Notes: generated by a model not told the origin, from the sequence alone. Shown: positions 7,967 to 16,687, counted from the first letter of the stretch. The stretch is 47,104 nucleotides of DNA from Acetobacteraceae bacterium (GCA_025354865.1 JANXMB010000180.1:1-47104), one strand, 5' to 3'. Numbers and translations: made by a program.

Positions 7967-9145
7967 CTACCGCCCTTTCGGGGGATGGGCGCGCACTGCC
8001 GCTTCGTTGACTTCCACGCCCCAACCCGGGCCTTTTGGCACGATCAGCATGCCGTCCTCAATGACGGGGGCGTTTATGAACAGCTCGTCGCGCCACGACA
8101 CGCTGTCGATGTCGATCTCCATCACCCGGAAGTTGGGGACCACAGCGCAGAAATGGGCGCTGACCGAGGAACACAGATGCCCGTAATAGTTGTGCGGTGC
8201 GACGTTGACCTCATACGCTTCGGCCATGGCGGCGATTTTCAGCGATTCGAGAAATCCGTTCCAGATCACGTCGATAATGGCCACGTCTGCGGCGTAGGCG
8301 TCCAGGAACGGTCGGAACGCCCGGCGGCCGGTCACCGATTCCAACGATGCGATGGGGCAAGGGGCGCGGGACCGAATCAGCGCCAGGGCCTGCGGGTCCC
8401 AGTTGTCGATTTCAAGCCAGGTCAGATCGTACGGCTCGACCGCCTTGGCGACCAACAGATTCCCCTCGGTCTTGAAGTGGTAATTGATGTCGAGATGGAG
8501 CCCCATGTCCGGCCCGGCGCCATCGCGGAATGCCCCCAGCGTATCCCGCACCGCCTGCAACGTCTTGCGGTCGGCATTCAGTTCGGGATGACCCGGGCTC
8601 CGGCCGAAGCCGGGGCCGAAGCCGACCAGTTTCTCCCCGTCGAATGGCAGGATGTTGGTTTTCAGGGCCTTGAAGCCGCGCCGCTTCACTTCGGCGCCCA
8701 GCGCGGCCACGTCGTCGTAATTCTTCAACGGCGGCGCCCCGACCGCTTCGGCGTTGCGCACCCGGTACGTGCCGCAATGCGACCAATAGACCGGAATGCG
8801 GTCGCGCACGGGCCCGCCGAACAACTCGTAAACCGGCACGCCCAGGGCTTTGCCCTTGATGTCCAGCAGCGCATTTTCGATGGCGGCGATGGCGCGCTGG
8901 TTCACCCCGTTCGGGGCCTGGACCTGCCGCACATACAGCAGCGAATCGATATACTGGATGGGGCGCGGGTCCAGACCGATCAGCCCCTCGGCCATACCGT
9001 GGATGACCGATGACAAGCCTCGGCTCCCATCCGACTCGGTGTATTCGGACCAGCCGACCAACCCGTCGTCGGTCGTTATTTTCAGAAAGGAGAATGTCCG
9101 CCAACCGGCGTCGCAATGCATGTCCTCGATCTCAGCGATTTTCAT
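7967..9145 (-). CDS. Enolase-superfamily dehydratase (mandelate racemase / muconate lactonizing type)
   Basis: 392 residues with an N-terminal capping domain and a C-terminal barrel. Key positions are visible: a Lys-x-x-Lys region (GFKALKTNI), the three metal ligands in LDINYH, WLEIDNW and ASLESVTGR, and a late His in VAPHNYYGHL, as in sugar-acid dehydratases such as galactonate dehydratase. It would remove a proton alpha to a carboxylate and eliminate water. The ATG at 9145 has GAGGA nine bases upstream. It is the first gene of the minus-strand six-gene operon and diverges from the SDR gene at 9205, so promoters for both directions must lie in or near the 59-base gap. Confidence 0.87.
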   Translation of the reverse strand: MKIAEIEDMHCDAGWRTFSFLKITTDDGLVGWSEYTESDGSRGLSSVIHGMAEGLIGLDPRPIQYIDSLLYVRQVQAPNGVNQRAIAAIENALLDIKGKALGVPVYELFGGPVRDRIPVYWSHCGTYRVRNAEAVGAPPLKNYDDVAALGAEVKRRGFKALKTNILPFDGEKLVGFGPGFGRSPGHPELNADRKTLQAVRDTLGAFRDGAGPDMGLHLDINYHFKTEGNLLVAKAVEPYDLTWLEIDNWDPQALALIRSRAPCPIASLESVTGRRAFRPFLDAYAADVAIIDVIWNGFLESLKIAAMAEAYEVNVAPHNYYGHLCSSVSAHFCAVVPNFRVMEIDIDSVSWRDELFINAPVIEDGMLIVPKGPGWGVEVNEAAVRAHPPKGR

Positions 9146-9204
9146 GGCAGGTTTCCTCATTGGCTGGCGACAGAGTAGCGTCCTTCCGAACGGGAGGCCA
9201 CCTT

Positions 9205-9939
9205 GTGGGCAAAGTTGCGGTGATTGTCGGGGCGGGCGATGCGATCGGCTCGGCGGTGGGTCGGCGATTCGCCAAAGGCGGTTACACCGTCTGTCTGGTG
9301 CGGCGTTCGGTGGACAAAGCCGCGCCCCATATCGCCGCCATCGAGGCTGCGGGCGGCCAGGCTCGGGCCTTCGCCTGCGATGCAAGAGATGAAGCCGCAA
9401 TGACCGCATTGTTCGAAACGATCGAGCGCGACGTCGGCCCCATCGAGGTCTGTTTGTTCAATGCCGGTGCCAATACCCACAAGCCGGCGTTGGATACCTC
9501 GGGCAAATTGTTCCAGCAGGTCTGGCAGCTCGCCTGCTACGCCGGGTTCGTCGCCGGGCGGGAGGCCGTACGCCACATGGCGCCTCGGGGGCACGGCACG
9601 GTGCTCTTTACCGGCGCAACCGCCAGCTTGCGGGGCGGGGCCGGGTTCGCTGCCTTCGCCTCGGCCAAAGCCGGGTTGCGCGCGGTTGCCCAATCGTTGG
9701 CGCGGGAATTCGGACCGGGCGGCATCCATGTCGCGCATCTGGTCATCGACGGCGGGGTGGACAGCCCCGCCATCCACGCCCGCCGTCGCGCCCGCTTCGG
9801 ACCCGATGCACCGCCACCCGAGCCGGATAGTCTGATGGCGTTGGACACAATCGCCGAGGCTTACTGGACACTCCATACCCAGCCGCGCGACGGTTGGACG
9901 TTCGAAATGGACATCCGTCCCGCCGTGGAGCCCTGGTAA
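9205..9939 (+). CDS. SDR-fold protein lacking the catalytic tyrosine, 244 aa
   Basis: The Rossmann N-terminus is present but loose (VIVGAGDAIGSAVG), with NAGAN near 86-90 and a Ser at 141 (GATASLRGG). Where classical SDRs have Tyr-x-x-x-Lys this protein has Phe151-Ala-Ser-Ala-Lys155, so the general acid is missing. I recall a widespread proteobacterial subfamily with this FAxAK form and the following GIHVAHLVIDG stretch, so it is not a sequencing accident. Activity as an oxidoreductase is doubtful; a binding or different catalytic role is possible. GTG start at 9205 with GGGAGG seven bases upstream. Its stop overlaps the GST start (TAATG). Confidence 0.82.
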   Translation: MGKVAVIVGAGDAIGSAVGRRFAKGGYTVCLVRRSVDKAAPHIAAIEAAGGQARAFACDARDEAAMTALFETIERDVGPIEVCLFNAGANTHKPALDTSGKLFQQVWQLACYAGFVAGREAVRHMAPRGHGTVLFTGATASLRGGAGFAAFASAKAGLRAVAQSLAREFGPGGIHVAHLVIDGGVDSPAIHARRRARFGPDAPPPEPDSLMALDTIAEAYWTLHTQPRDGWTFEMDIRPAVEPW

Positions 9940-10580
9940 TGACCGATCTTCTCCTCTGGGGTGCGACCACAAGCCGAACCATTCGGGCGCATTGGGCATT
10001 GCACGAGCTGGGTCTGCCGTATCGGTGCGAGCCGATCCTGCCCCGTTCCGGCCAAACAAAGTCGGAGCGGTTTACCGCCGTCAATCTGCGACAGAAGATT
10101 CCCACGTTGGTGGATGGGGACTTCACCATCTCGGAAAGCGCCGCGATCGTCTCCTATTTGTCGTCCGTTTACAGCCGGCCGGACAATGCTTTGGTGCCCT
10201 CCGACCCGAAGCAACGCGCCCGTTACGACGAATGGGTATCGTTCATACTGATGGAACTCGACGCCACCAGCATGTACGTCGTACGCCGCCACCACGGCCT
10301 GCCCGAGATCTACGGGGAAGCGCCGGTGGCCGTCGAAGCCGCCTTCGCCTATTTCCAGCGCCAGATCGGTGCTGCCGCACAAGCCATGTCCGACAGGCGC
10401 GCATGGCTGTTGGGGGATCGCTTCACCGGGGTGGACATCCTGATGACGACTTGTCTGACCTGGGCAACACGATTGGACCAACCCCTACCGCCCGCCCTGG
10501 CCGCCCTGCGCGATCGCGCCACCGCTCGACCCGCCTATGTCGCCGCATCGGCAGCCAACCTACCGGAGTACTGGGCATGA
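9939..10580 (+). CDS. Glutathione S-transferase family protein, 213 aa
   Basis: N-terminal thioredoxin-like domain with the Ser-Arg-Thr-Ile helix start (GATTSRTIRAHWALHELGL), cis-Pro motif KIPTLVDG and the glutathione-contact ESAAIVSYL. The C-terminal all-helical domain contains the conserved N-capping region LLGDRFTGVDILMTTCLTW. Start and stop overlap its neighbours by one base (TAATG) and four bases (ATGA), so it is translationally coupled to the SDR-like and CoA-transferase genes. It probably conjugates, isomerises or binds glutathione adducts of the cluster's substrate. The specific substrate cannot be told from sequence. Confidence 0.88.
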   Translation: MTDLLLWGATTSRTIRAHWALHELGLPYRCEPILPRSGQTKSERFTAVNLRQKIPTLVDGDFTISESAAIVSYLSSVYSRPDNALVPSDPKQRARYDEWVSFILMELDATSMYVVRRHHGLPEIYGEAPVAVEAAFAYFQRQIGAAAQAMSDRRAWLLGDRFTGVDILMTTCLTWATRLDQPLPPALAALRDRATARPAYVAASAANLPEYWA

Positions 10581-11695
10581 GCGGGCCGCTCGCCGGGGTT
10601 CGGGTTCTCGACCTGACCAGCGTCGTATCCGGGCCGCACGCGGCGATGATCCTCGCAGACCAAGGTGCCGACGTGATCAAGGTCGAATCGCCCGAGGGCG
10701 ATATCATGCGCCGCGGTTCGATGACCCCCGGATTCGTGTCGTCCAATCGCGGCAAGCGATCCGTCGTGCTCGATCTGAAACAGCCGGACGCATTGGCGAT
10801 ATTGCATCGGATGATCGCGCAGAGCGACGTGCTGGTGCAGAATTTCCGGCCGGGTGTCGCCGACCGGTTGGGCTTCGGGGAGCCTGCGTCCCGCGCGCTC
10901 AACCCCGGCCTGATTTATGTGTCCATCAGCGGCGTCGGGGAAACCGGGCCGTATATTCGCAAGCGCGTCTACGACCCCGTCATCCAGGCGCTATCGGGGT
11001 TGGCCGATATTCAACGCGACACCGAAACCGGGCGGCCACGCATGGTGCGCACGCTGATCGCCGACAAAACCACCGCCCTCGCTGCGGCACAGGCCATCTG
11101 CGCGGCGCTCTACAACAAGGCAGTGCGCGGGGAGGGCCAGCACATCCGCCTGTCGATGTTGGATACCATGGTCGCCTATTTGTGGCCCGAGGGATTGGGC
11201 GAGCTTACGTCGATCGACCAACCCGATCCCGGCGCCCGCTCAGCCGCCGCCCCCGATTTGGTCTTCGCAACCCTGGACGGTTACATCACTGCCGGGGCGC
11301 TGTCCGATGCCGAGTGGCGCGGCATGTGCGCCGTTCTGAACCGCCCCGAATGGATCGACGACCCGCGCTTCCGCACCGGCGCAGGCCGATCGGCCAATGC
11401 CGCCGAGCGACTGACTCTGGTCGGGGCGGTGTTTGCGACGGGGCGTGCCGCCGATTGGCTGACAAAGCTCGACGCCGCGCAGGTGCCTTGCGCCCCCGTT
11501 CTGACCCGGCAGGAACTATTGTCCGACCCGCAAATTGCTGCCAACGGCCTGATCGTGGAATTCGACCAACCCGGCCTCGGCCGTGTCCGTCAGGCACGCC
11601 CGGCCGCGCGTTTCGATCGCACCCCGTCGCACCGCCCTCGTCCCGCTCCGGGTCTGGGGGAGCATACCGCTGCAATCCTGGCGGAGTTGGGTTGA
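10577..11695 (+). CDS. Family III CoA-transferase (CaiB/BaiF type)
   Basis: 372 residues. The N-terminus (LAGVRVLDLTSVVSGPHAAM, ADQGADVIKVE) and NRGKRSVVLDLK are signature stretches of class III CoA-transferases, which move CoA between acids through an aspartyl-CoA thioester. The likely catalytic Asp is Asp163 in LIADKTTALAA. Length is typical for a single-domain member. The start overlaps the GST stop (ATGA), and its own stop overlaps the next start (TTGA). With the GST and SDR-like genes it suggests activation of an organic acid as a CoA ester before further breakdown. Substrate unknown. Confidence 0.88.
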   Translation: MSGPLAGVRVLDLTSVVSGPHAAMILADQGADVIKVESPEGDIMRRGSMTPGFVSSNRGKRSVVLDLKQPDALAILHRMIAQSDVLVQNFRPGVADRLGFGEPASRALNPGLIYVSISGVGETGPYIRKRVYDPVIQALSGLADIQRDTETGRPRMVRTLIADKTTALAAAQAICAALYNKAVRGEGQHIRLSMLDTMVAYLWPEGLGELTSIDQPDPGARSAAAPDLVFATLDGYITAGALSDAEWRGMCAVLNRPEWIDDPRFRTGAGRSANAAERLTLVGAVFATGRAADWLTKLDAAQVPCAPVLTRQELLSDPQIAANGLIVEFDQPGLGRVRQARPAARFDRTPSHRPRPAPGLGEHTAAILAELG

Positions 11696-12372
11696 GCACC
11701 CTGCTCACCCCTTTGGCGCGCGCGTTGGGGCAGCTCAACGACCGCGTGTTCCTGGGCGTTCTGGCGCAAAGCCTCGTGCTGGCGGGTTTGTCGTTCTTCG
11801 CCTTGCACGCGCTGGCCATCTGGATCGTGCATGGCATGTTGCAACTGCACGGCTGGCTCGCCTGGCTGGTGGATATCGTCGGCTCGGTCGCCGCGTCCGC
11901 CCTGGCGATGTGGCTGTTCCTGCCCTTGGCCGCGACGATCGGCACCTTGTTCATGGATCGCATCGCCCGCGCGGTGGAGGCCCGATGGTACCCCGATCTT
12001 CCCCCGGCGGTCGGCGCATCCGTTGCGTCGCAAATTTGGCAGGGCCTCGCGCTGGGCCTGCGTATTCTGTTGCTGAACCTGCTGGCATTGCTGTTCGTGC
12101 TGCTGATTCCGGGCGTGGGCTTGCTGGTCGGCTGGGCAGTGGCGTCCTACGGGTTGGGTCGCGGCTTGTTCGAGGCCGTGGCCATGCGCCGGATGGACCG
12201 AAAATCGGCCGAGCGGCTGTATCGGCAGGCGCGTTGGCCGGTGTTGGTGCAGGGGGCGGCGATCGCGATGGCAGGAACGATGCCGCTGTTGAATTTGCTG
12301 ATCCCGGTGATCGGGACGGCGGCGATGGTGCATGTGCTGGACCGAGCGATGGCGGAAAGGGGGACACTCTGA
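11692..12372 (+). CDS. EI24 domain (CysZ-like) membrane protein
   Basis: 226 residues with about five hydrophobic helices (around 18-40, 48-72, 114-145 and 183-222), interspersed with the amphipathic LFMDRIARAVEARWYPD region. This is the layout of EI24/CysZ family proteins; CysZ of enterobacteria imports sulfate, but many alphaproteobacterial members have no assigned role. No ATG fits. A TTG at 11692, overlapping the CoA-transferase stop and preceded by GGAG with 5-base spacing, puts the reading frame in register just before the first helix. It converges with the ABC-F gene 44 bases away. Confidence 0.8.
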   Translation: MSTLLTPLARALGQLNDRVFLGVLAQSLVLAGLSFFALHALAIWIVHGMLQLHGWLAWLVDIVGSVAASALAMWLFLPLAATIGTLFMDRIARAVEARWYPDLPPAVGASVASQIWQGLALGLRILLLNLLALLFVLLIPGVGLLVGWAVASYGLGRGLFEAVAMRRMDRKSAERLYRQARWPVLVQGAAIAMAGTMPLLNLLIPVIGTAAMVHVLDRAMAERGTL

Positions 12373-12416
12373 CGCCCCCCGAAACGCCCCCAAAGTCGAA
12401 CTTCCGGTCCCCGAAC

Positions 12417-14039
12417 CTATGCGTGCAAACCGGGCGCTTCCCGACCGGTTCGCGCGACGTATTCGGTATAGCCGCCGTCGTATTGGTGCACGCCCTCCGG
12501 CGTGAGTTCCAGCACACGGTTCGACAGCGCGGCCAGAAAATGCCGGTCGTGCGAAACGAACAACATCGTGCCCTCGTATTGCGCCAGGGCGCCGATCAGC
12601 ATTTCTTTCGTCGCGATGTCCAGATGGTTGGTCGGTTCGTCCAACACCAGGAAATTCGGCGGATTGTACAACATCAACGCCATCACCAACCGCGCCTTCT
12701 CCCCGCCCGAGAGCACACGGCAGCTTTTTTCGACCTCGTCCTTGGAAAACCCGAACCCGCCCGCCAAGGACCGCAACGACCCCTGACCGGCCAAGGGGAA
12801 GGCGCTTTCCAAGGTTTCGAAAACCGTCGCCTCACCGTCCAGCAAGTCCATGGCGTGCTGAGCGAAATAGCCCATTTTGACACTGCCCCCGAGCGTCACG
12901 GTCCCCGCGTCCGGTTCGGTGCTGCCCGTGACCAGTTTCAACAGCGTCGATTTGCCGGCGCCATTCACGCCCAGCACGCAATACCGCTCGCGCCGCCGCA
13001 CCAACAGATCCAGCCCCTCGTAGATCGTCCGGCTGCCGTAACGCTTGTGCACACCGCGCAGATTGACCACATCGTCGCCCGATCGCGGCGCCGGCTGAAA
13101 TTCGAACGACAAGGTCTGGCGCCGCTTGGGCGGTTCCACCCGCTCGATCTTATCCAGCTTCTTCACCCGGCTCTGCACCTGCGCCGCATGCGAGGCTCGG
13201 GCCTTGAACCGCTCGATAAACGCGACCTCCTTTGCCAACATGGCCTGCTGGCGTTCGAACTGCGCGCGCTGCTGCTTCTCGTTCATGGCGCGCTGCGCTT
13301 CGTAGAACTCGTAATCGCCGGAGAACGAGGTCAGCGCGCCGCCGTCGATTTCGATGACTTTGTCGATGACCCGATTCATGAACGCCCGATCGTGGGAGGT
13401 CATGAGCAACGCGCCGTCGTAACCGCCCAGGAATTGTTCCAGCCATATCAGGCTTTCCAAGTCCAAATGGTTGCTCGGCTCATCCAGCAGCATGACGTCC
13501 GGGCGCATCAGCAGAATACGGCCCAGGGCCACACGCATCTTCCATCCGCCGGACAGGTTGCCGACGTCGCCGTCCATCGTTTCCTGACTGAAGCCCAGAC
13601 CGTCCAGAACCTCCCGCGCCTTGCCTTCCAGAGCGTAGCCGCCCAGTTCCTCGAAACGAGCCTGCACATCGCCGTAGCGGACGATGATGGTTTCGAGGTC
13701 GTCGGCCCGAGCGGGATCGGCCATCGCGGCTTCGAGTTCGGCGAGTTCGGCACCGATGTCGGATACCGCTCCGGCACCCTGCATGACGGCGGCAACAGCG
13801 GTCATACCGGACATCTCGCCGACATCCTGGCTGAACAGGCCGACACTGACGCCGCGATCGATCGAGACCTGCCCCTCGTCCGGCTCTTCCTGCCGGGTGA
13901 TCAAACGAAACAACGTGGTTTTGCCAGCGCCATTCGGGCCGACCAGGCCGATTTTCTCGCCTTTCAGCAACGCGGCCGAAGCCTCGATGAAGATCAGTTG
14001 TCGGCCGTTGTGTTTGCCGATGTTGTCAAGGCGGATCAT
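12417..14039 (-). CDS. ABC-F family ATPase (ribosome-associated, Uup/EttA-like)
   Basis: 540 residues with two ABC domains and no membrane segment. Domain 1: Walker A GPNGAGKTT (34-42), signature NLSGGWKMR, Walker B MLLDEPSNHLD. A charged linker follows (KQQRAQFERQQAMLAKEVAFIE), the ABC-F 'PtIM' arm that reaches toward the peptidyl-transferase region. Domain 2: GVNGAGKST, VLSGGEKAR, LVLDEPTNHLD. Family members act on ribosomes in translation quality control or antibiotic protection. The start at 14039 (MIRLDNIG) is supported by GAGGA upstream. I cannot decide between the Uup, EttA, YheS and YbiT groups; the short C-terminus lacks Uup's DNA-binding tail. Confidence 0.9.
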   Translation of the reverse strand: MIRLDNIGKHNGRQLIFIEASAALLKGEKIGLVGPNGAGKTTLFRLITRQEEPDEGQVSIDRGVSVGLFSQDVGEMSGMTAVAAVMQGAGAVSDIGAELAELEAAMADPARADDLETIIVRYGDVQARFEELGGYALEGKAREVLDGLGFSQETMDGDVGNLSGGWKMRVALGRILLMRPDVMLLDEPSNHLDLESLIWLEQFLGGYDGALLMTSHDRAFMNRVIDKVIEIDGGALTSFSGDYEFYEAQRAMNEKQQRAQFERQQAMLAKEVAFIERFKARASHAAQVQSRVKKLDKIERVEPPKRRQTLSFEFQPAPRSGDDVVNLRGVHKRYGSRTIYEGLDLLVRRRERYCVLGVNGAGKSTLLKLVTGSTEPDAGTVTLGGSVKMGYFAQHAMDLLDGEATVFETLESAFPLAGQGSLRSLAGGFGFSKDEVEKSCRVLSGGEKARLVMALMLYNPPNFLVLDEPTNHLDIATKEMLIGALAQYEGTMLFVSHDRHFLAALSNRVLELTPEGVHQYDGGYTEYVARTGREAPGLHA

Positions 14040-14185
14040 AATTCCTCGTCGAAATTCTGCGGAGGCCTGCGGGGTGGGCGCACATACTACCGATGGACCC
14101 GCGCCGTAAACCGCGCCGCGATTGCCGAAATTCCCCCACCGTTCTATCCGGTCGAGCGACAATACAAACCGGAGGAACAACACCC

Positions 14186-14968
14186 ATGGACCTGAACCTA
14201 AGCGGTAAGACCGCCCTGATCACCGGTGCCTCCAAAGGCATCGGCCTCGCCAGCGCCGAATGCCTGGCCGCCGAGGGCGTCAACGTCGTGCTGGTGTCCC
14301 GCACGCTGGGCGATCTGGAAAACGCCCGGCAGAAAATCGCCGCCAGATACAATGTCGGGGTGAAGGTACACGCCTACGATCTGGCGGACAGCAGCAATGT
14401 CGACAGGCTGGTCGCCGAACATGCCGACATCGATATTCTGGTCAACAATGCCGGCGCCATCCCGGCCGGCGATCTGCAAGCCATCGACGAAAGCCGCTGG
14501 CGTGCGGCATGGGACCTGAAAGTGTTCGGCTACATCAACATGTGCCGTCGCTTCTATGCCGAGATGAAATCCCGCCAGCGCGGCACGATTATCAATGTCC
14601 TCGGCGTGGCCGGAGAAAAGATGGATCGCACCTACATCGCCGGTTCCACCGGCAACGCTGCCTTGATGGCCTTCACCAAAGCGCTCGGCGGTTCGGCCGG
14701 CGACGACAAATTGCGGGTTGTCGGCATCAATCCCGGCGCGATCGCGACCGATCGACTCGTGACCCTCATGAAAGCCCGAGCCCAGGATCGGCTGGGCGAT
14801 GCGGACAAGTGGGAGGAATTGATGAAGCCCCTGCCGATGGGTCGTGCCGGCACGCCGGAGGAAATCGGCTGGATGGTGGCGTTCCTCGCGTCGGATAAAT
14901 CCGCCTACACCACCGGCACGATCGTCACCATCGACGGCGGCGCCGCCAATCGCGGTCCGATGTTCTAA
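14186..14968 (+). CDS. SDR-fold protein without the Ser-Tyr-Lys triad, 260 aa
   Basis: The cofactor motif TGASKGIG (13-20) and NNAG (87-90) are intact, so NAD(P) binding is likely. In the active-site region the usual Ser is replaced (INVLGVAG, Leu139/Gly140), and the segment that aligns with Tyr-x-x-x-Lys reads Gly153-Ser-Thr-Gly-Asn157. A Tyr150 lies nearby and could substitute. A 'YIAGS(A/T)GNAALMAFT' form is known to me from several alphaproteobacterial SDRs, so this is a subfamily trait. GGAGGAAC precedes the ATG at 14186 by 8 bases. Downstream is a 27-base perfect palindrome. The reaction, if any, is unknown. Confidence 0.83.
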   Translation: MDLNLSGKTALITGASKGIGLASAECLAAEGVNVVLVSRTLGDLENARQKIAARYNVGVKVHAYDLADSSNVDRLVAEHADIDILVNNAGAIPAGDLQAIDESRWRAAWDLKVFGYINMCRRFYAEMKSRQRGTIINVLGVAGEKMDRTYIAGSTGNAALMAFTKALGGSAGDDKLRVVGINPGAIATDRLVTLMKARAQDRLGDADKWEELMKPLPMGRAGTPEEIGWMVAFLASDKSAYTTGTIVTIDGGAANRGPMF

Positions 14969-14985
14969 ACCGCGCGTGGTCCGAT

Positions 14986-15012
14986 CCTAACGCTTGGGTC
15001 CCAAGCGTTAGG
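14986..15012. terminator. 27-base perfect palindrome between two SDR genes; terminator or operator
   Basis: CCTAACGCTTGGG at 14986-14998 is followed by a single T and then its exact complement CCCAAGCGTTAGG at 15000-15012. As RNA it would fold to a strong stem starting 17 bases after the upstream stop codon. There is no T-run after it, so intrinsic termination would be weak, and a dimeric-regulator binding site for the downstream SDR gene (start 15089) is an equally good reading. Confidence 0.55.
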
Positions 15013-15088
15013 TGAATCGGCCCACCAAATCAAAGCCTAGCGGTCGGCCGAAGCGCACGCATCGCCCCCAAACCCGAGGATTTCCCCT

Positions 15089-15832
15089 ATGAACCTGCAA
15101 GACAAAGTCGCCATTGTCACCGGCGCCAGCGGCGGTATCGGTTCCGCCGTGGCCCGACGCCTCGCCGAGGCCGGCGCGCGCGTCATTCTGGGCTACAACA
15201 GCAAAGCCGCCGAAGCGGAGAAGATCGCCGCGGCACTGCCGGGGGCCGGCCATAAGGCGATGCACATCCAGGTGCTGGACTCGCAGGCGCTGAAGGCACT
15301 GGCCGCGACGATCGAACGGGATTTCGGCCGCTGCGATGTGCTGATCAATTCCGCCGGCTTCACCAAAATGGTGCCCCATCACGATCTGGAGGCGCTGACC
15401 GACGATCTGATCGACTCGATTTTCGCTGCCAACGTGCGCGGCCCCTTCGCGATGGTACGCGCCTTCGCGCCCCTGATGAAAAAATCGGGCGATGCCGTGA
15501 TCGTCAATATCTCCTCGGTCGCCGCGATCTCCGGCTCCGGCAGCAATATCGCCTACGGCGGCTCGAAAGCCGCGATGGATACCATGTCGATCTCGTTGGC
15601 GCGGGTGTTGGGGCCGGAGATCCGGGTGATGACCGTATCCCCGGCAGCGGTGGACACCCCGTTCGTCCCCGGTCGCACCACGGCGATGGTCGAAAAGGTC
15701 GCGGCATCCACCCCGTTGAAACGGGTCGTCACGACGGATGAGGTGGCGCAAGCCGTCATGTCGACCATCACCCACCTGACATCCAGCACCGGCTGGGTCA
15801 TTCCGGTGGACGGCGGAAAACTTGTCGGCTGA
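15089..15832 (+). CDS. Short-chain dehydrogenase/reductase (SDR), 247 aa
   Basis: A complete classical SDR: TGASGGIG (11-18), a basic or neutral residue after strand 2 (ILGYNSK), NSAG, catalytic Ser in NISSVAAISG and YGGSK for the Tyr/Lys pair. The C-terminal VIPVDGGKLVG is typical. It resembles the FabG/3-oxoacyl-ACP reductase and glucose dehydrogenase side of the family, but the substrate cannot be set. GAGGA lies upstream of the ATG. The last 35 bases overlap the 3' end of the convergent glycosyltransferase gene, so the two transcripts would be antisense to each other there. Confidence 0.87.
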   Translation: MNLQDKVAIVTGASGGIGSAVARRLAEAGARVILGYNSKAAEAEKIAAALPGAGHKAMHIQVLDSQALKALAATIERDFGRCDVLINSAGFTKMVPHHDLEALTDDLIDSIFAANVRGPFAMVRAFAPLMKKSGDAVIVNISSVAAISGSGSNIAYGGSKAAMDTMSISLARVLGPEIRVMTVSPAAVDTPFVPGRTTAMVEKVAASTPLKRVVTTDEVAQAVMSTITHLTSSTGWVIPVDGGKLVG

Positions 15833-16664
15833 ACCACGAACGGCGTGCTTTCGGCGCATCCAGTGCGGCACAGACCTGGGCGAACAGCGCGTGGCCATCC
15901 ACGCCGCGCGCCTCCTCCCAGGTCTTCAGCCGATCGACGATGTCGTAAATCGCACGCAAAAGCGCCACGGCGGCGGGGTAGCCATCGCGCGATCCCGCCA
16001 GCCAGTGGTCGATGCGGGCATGCGCAAACGCCGCGAGATCCAGCCCATCGTCCGCCACCCGCGCCCGATCCGGCCGTGCGGTGTAGCGGTTTGTCCGCTC
16101 GATCCAACCGGCGACGTCGGGATGCGACAGATGGTGGATGCAAACGCCGCTTTCCACCGGAATGCGCAGCCGCCGATCCGATCGAGCCGCGATGCCACCA
16201 TGCACCGTCGGTCCGAATTCCAACGCACCCCGCCGAAACAGCCGGATATGATGCTCCGGCCAATAATACGCGGCTTCCGAATGGACGCCCAATATGTAAT
16301 GCCGCAGCGGGAACTCGAAGATATCCGCCGCATTCTGTGCGATCGCCTGCCGCACGAACGGACCGGTTGCCGCGCTCAGGCATTCGTCGTCGTCGAGGAA
16401 CAATATCCAATCGTGACGGCACAACGACAGCGCATAATCCCGCGTTTCCTCCACGGTCGGGGACCAGGGCACCGTCACCACCCGAGCGCCCCACCGTTCC
16501 GCAACGGCCGCAGACCCATCGGTGGACGATTTGTCCACAACGATCAGTTCGTCGACAAACGCCAGCGCCTTCAGGCAGGTGCCTAGAATGGCGGCACGAT
16601 TGTACGACACCACGAAAGCGCTGATTTTCGGGATTGCCCCGCCGAGGGTTCGGTACCACTGCAT
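15798..16664 (-). CDS. Family 2 glycosyltransferase
   Basis: 288 residues with the GT-A N-terminus ISAFVVSYNRAAILGTCLKAL, the nucleotide-binding VDKSSTDGS and the metal-binding acidic motif DDDE (91-94), followed by RLFRRGALEFG and HGG. It is similar to WaaE/KdtX-type and related glycosyltransferases that decorate lipopolysaccharide or surface glycans. The enzyme is soluble or membrane-peripheral; no helix is evident. It follows the methyltransferase gene by 34 bases, and that gap holds a TTAA-N7-TTAA site and a possible -10 (CATAGT on this strand at 16671-16676), placing a transcription start at or next to the ATG. No Shine-Dalgarno is visible. Confidence 0.85.
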   Translation of the reverse strand: MQWYRTLGGAIPKISAFVVSYNRAAILGTCLKALAFVDELIVVDKSSTDGSAAVAERWGARVVTVPWSPTVEETRDYALSLCRHDWILFLDDDECLSAATGPFVRQAIAQNAADIFEFPLRHYILGVHSEAAYYWPEHHIRLFRRGALEFGPTVHGGIAARSDRRLRIPVESGVCIHHLSHPDVAGWIERTNRYTARPDRARVADDGLDLAAFAHARIDHWLAGSRDGYPAAVALLRAIYDIVDRLKTWEEARGVDGHALFAQVCAALDAPKARRSWFSRQVFRRPPE

Positions 16665-16687
16665 GACGGAACTATGCCCATCGCAGG

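Noticed and set aside
11583..14195. 870-residue plus-strand frame
   Set aside because: Antisense of the ABC-F ATPase, whose motifs are perfect on the minus strand.
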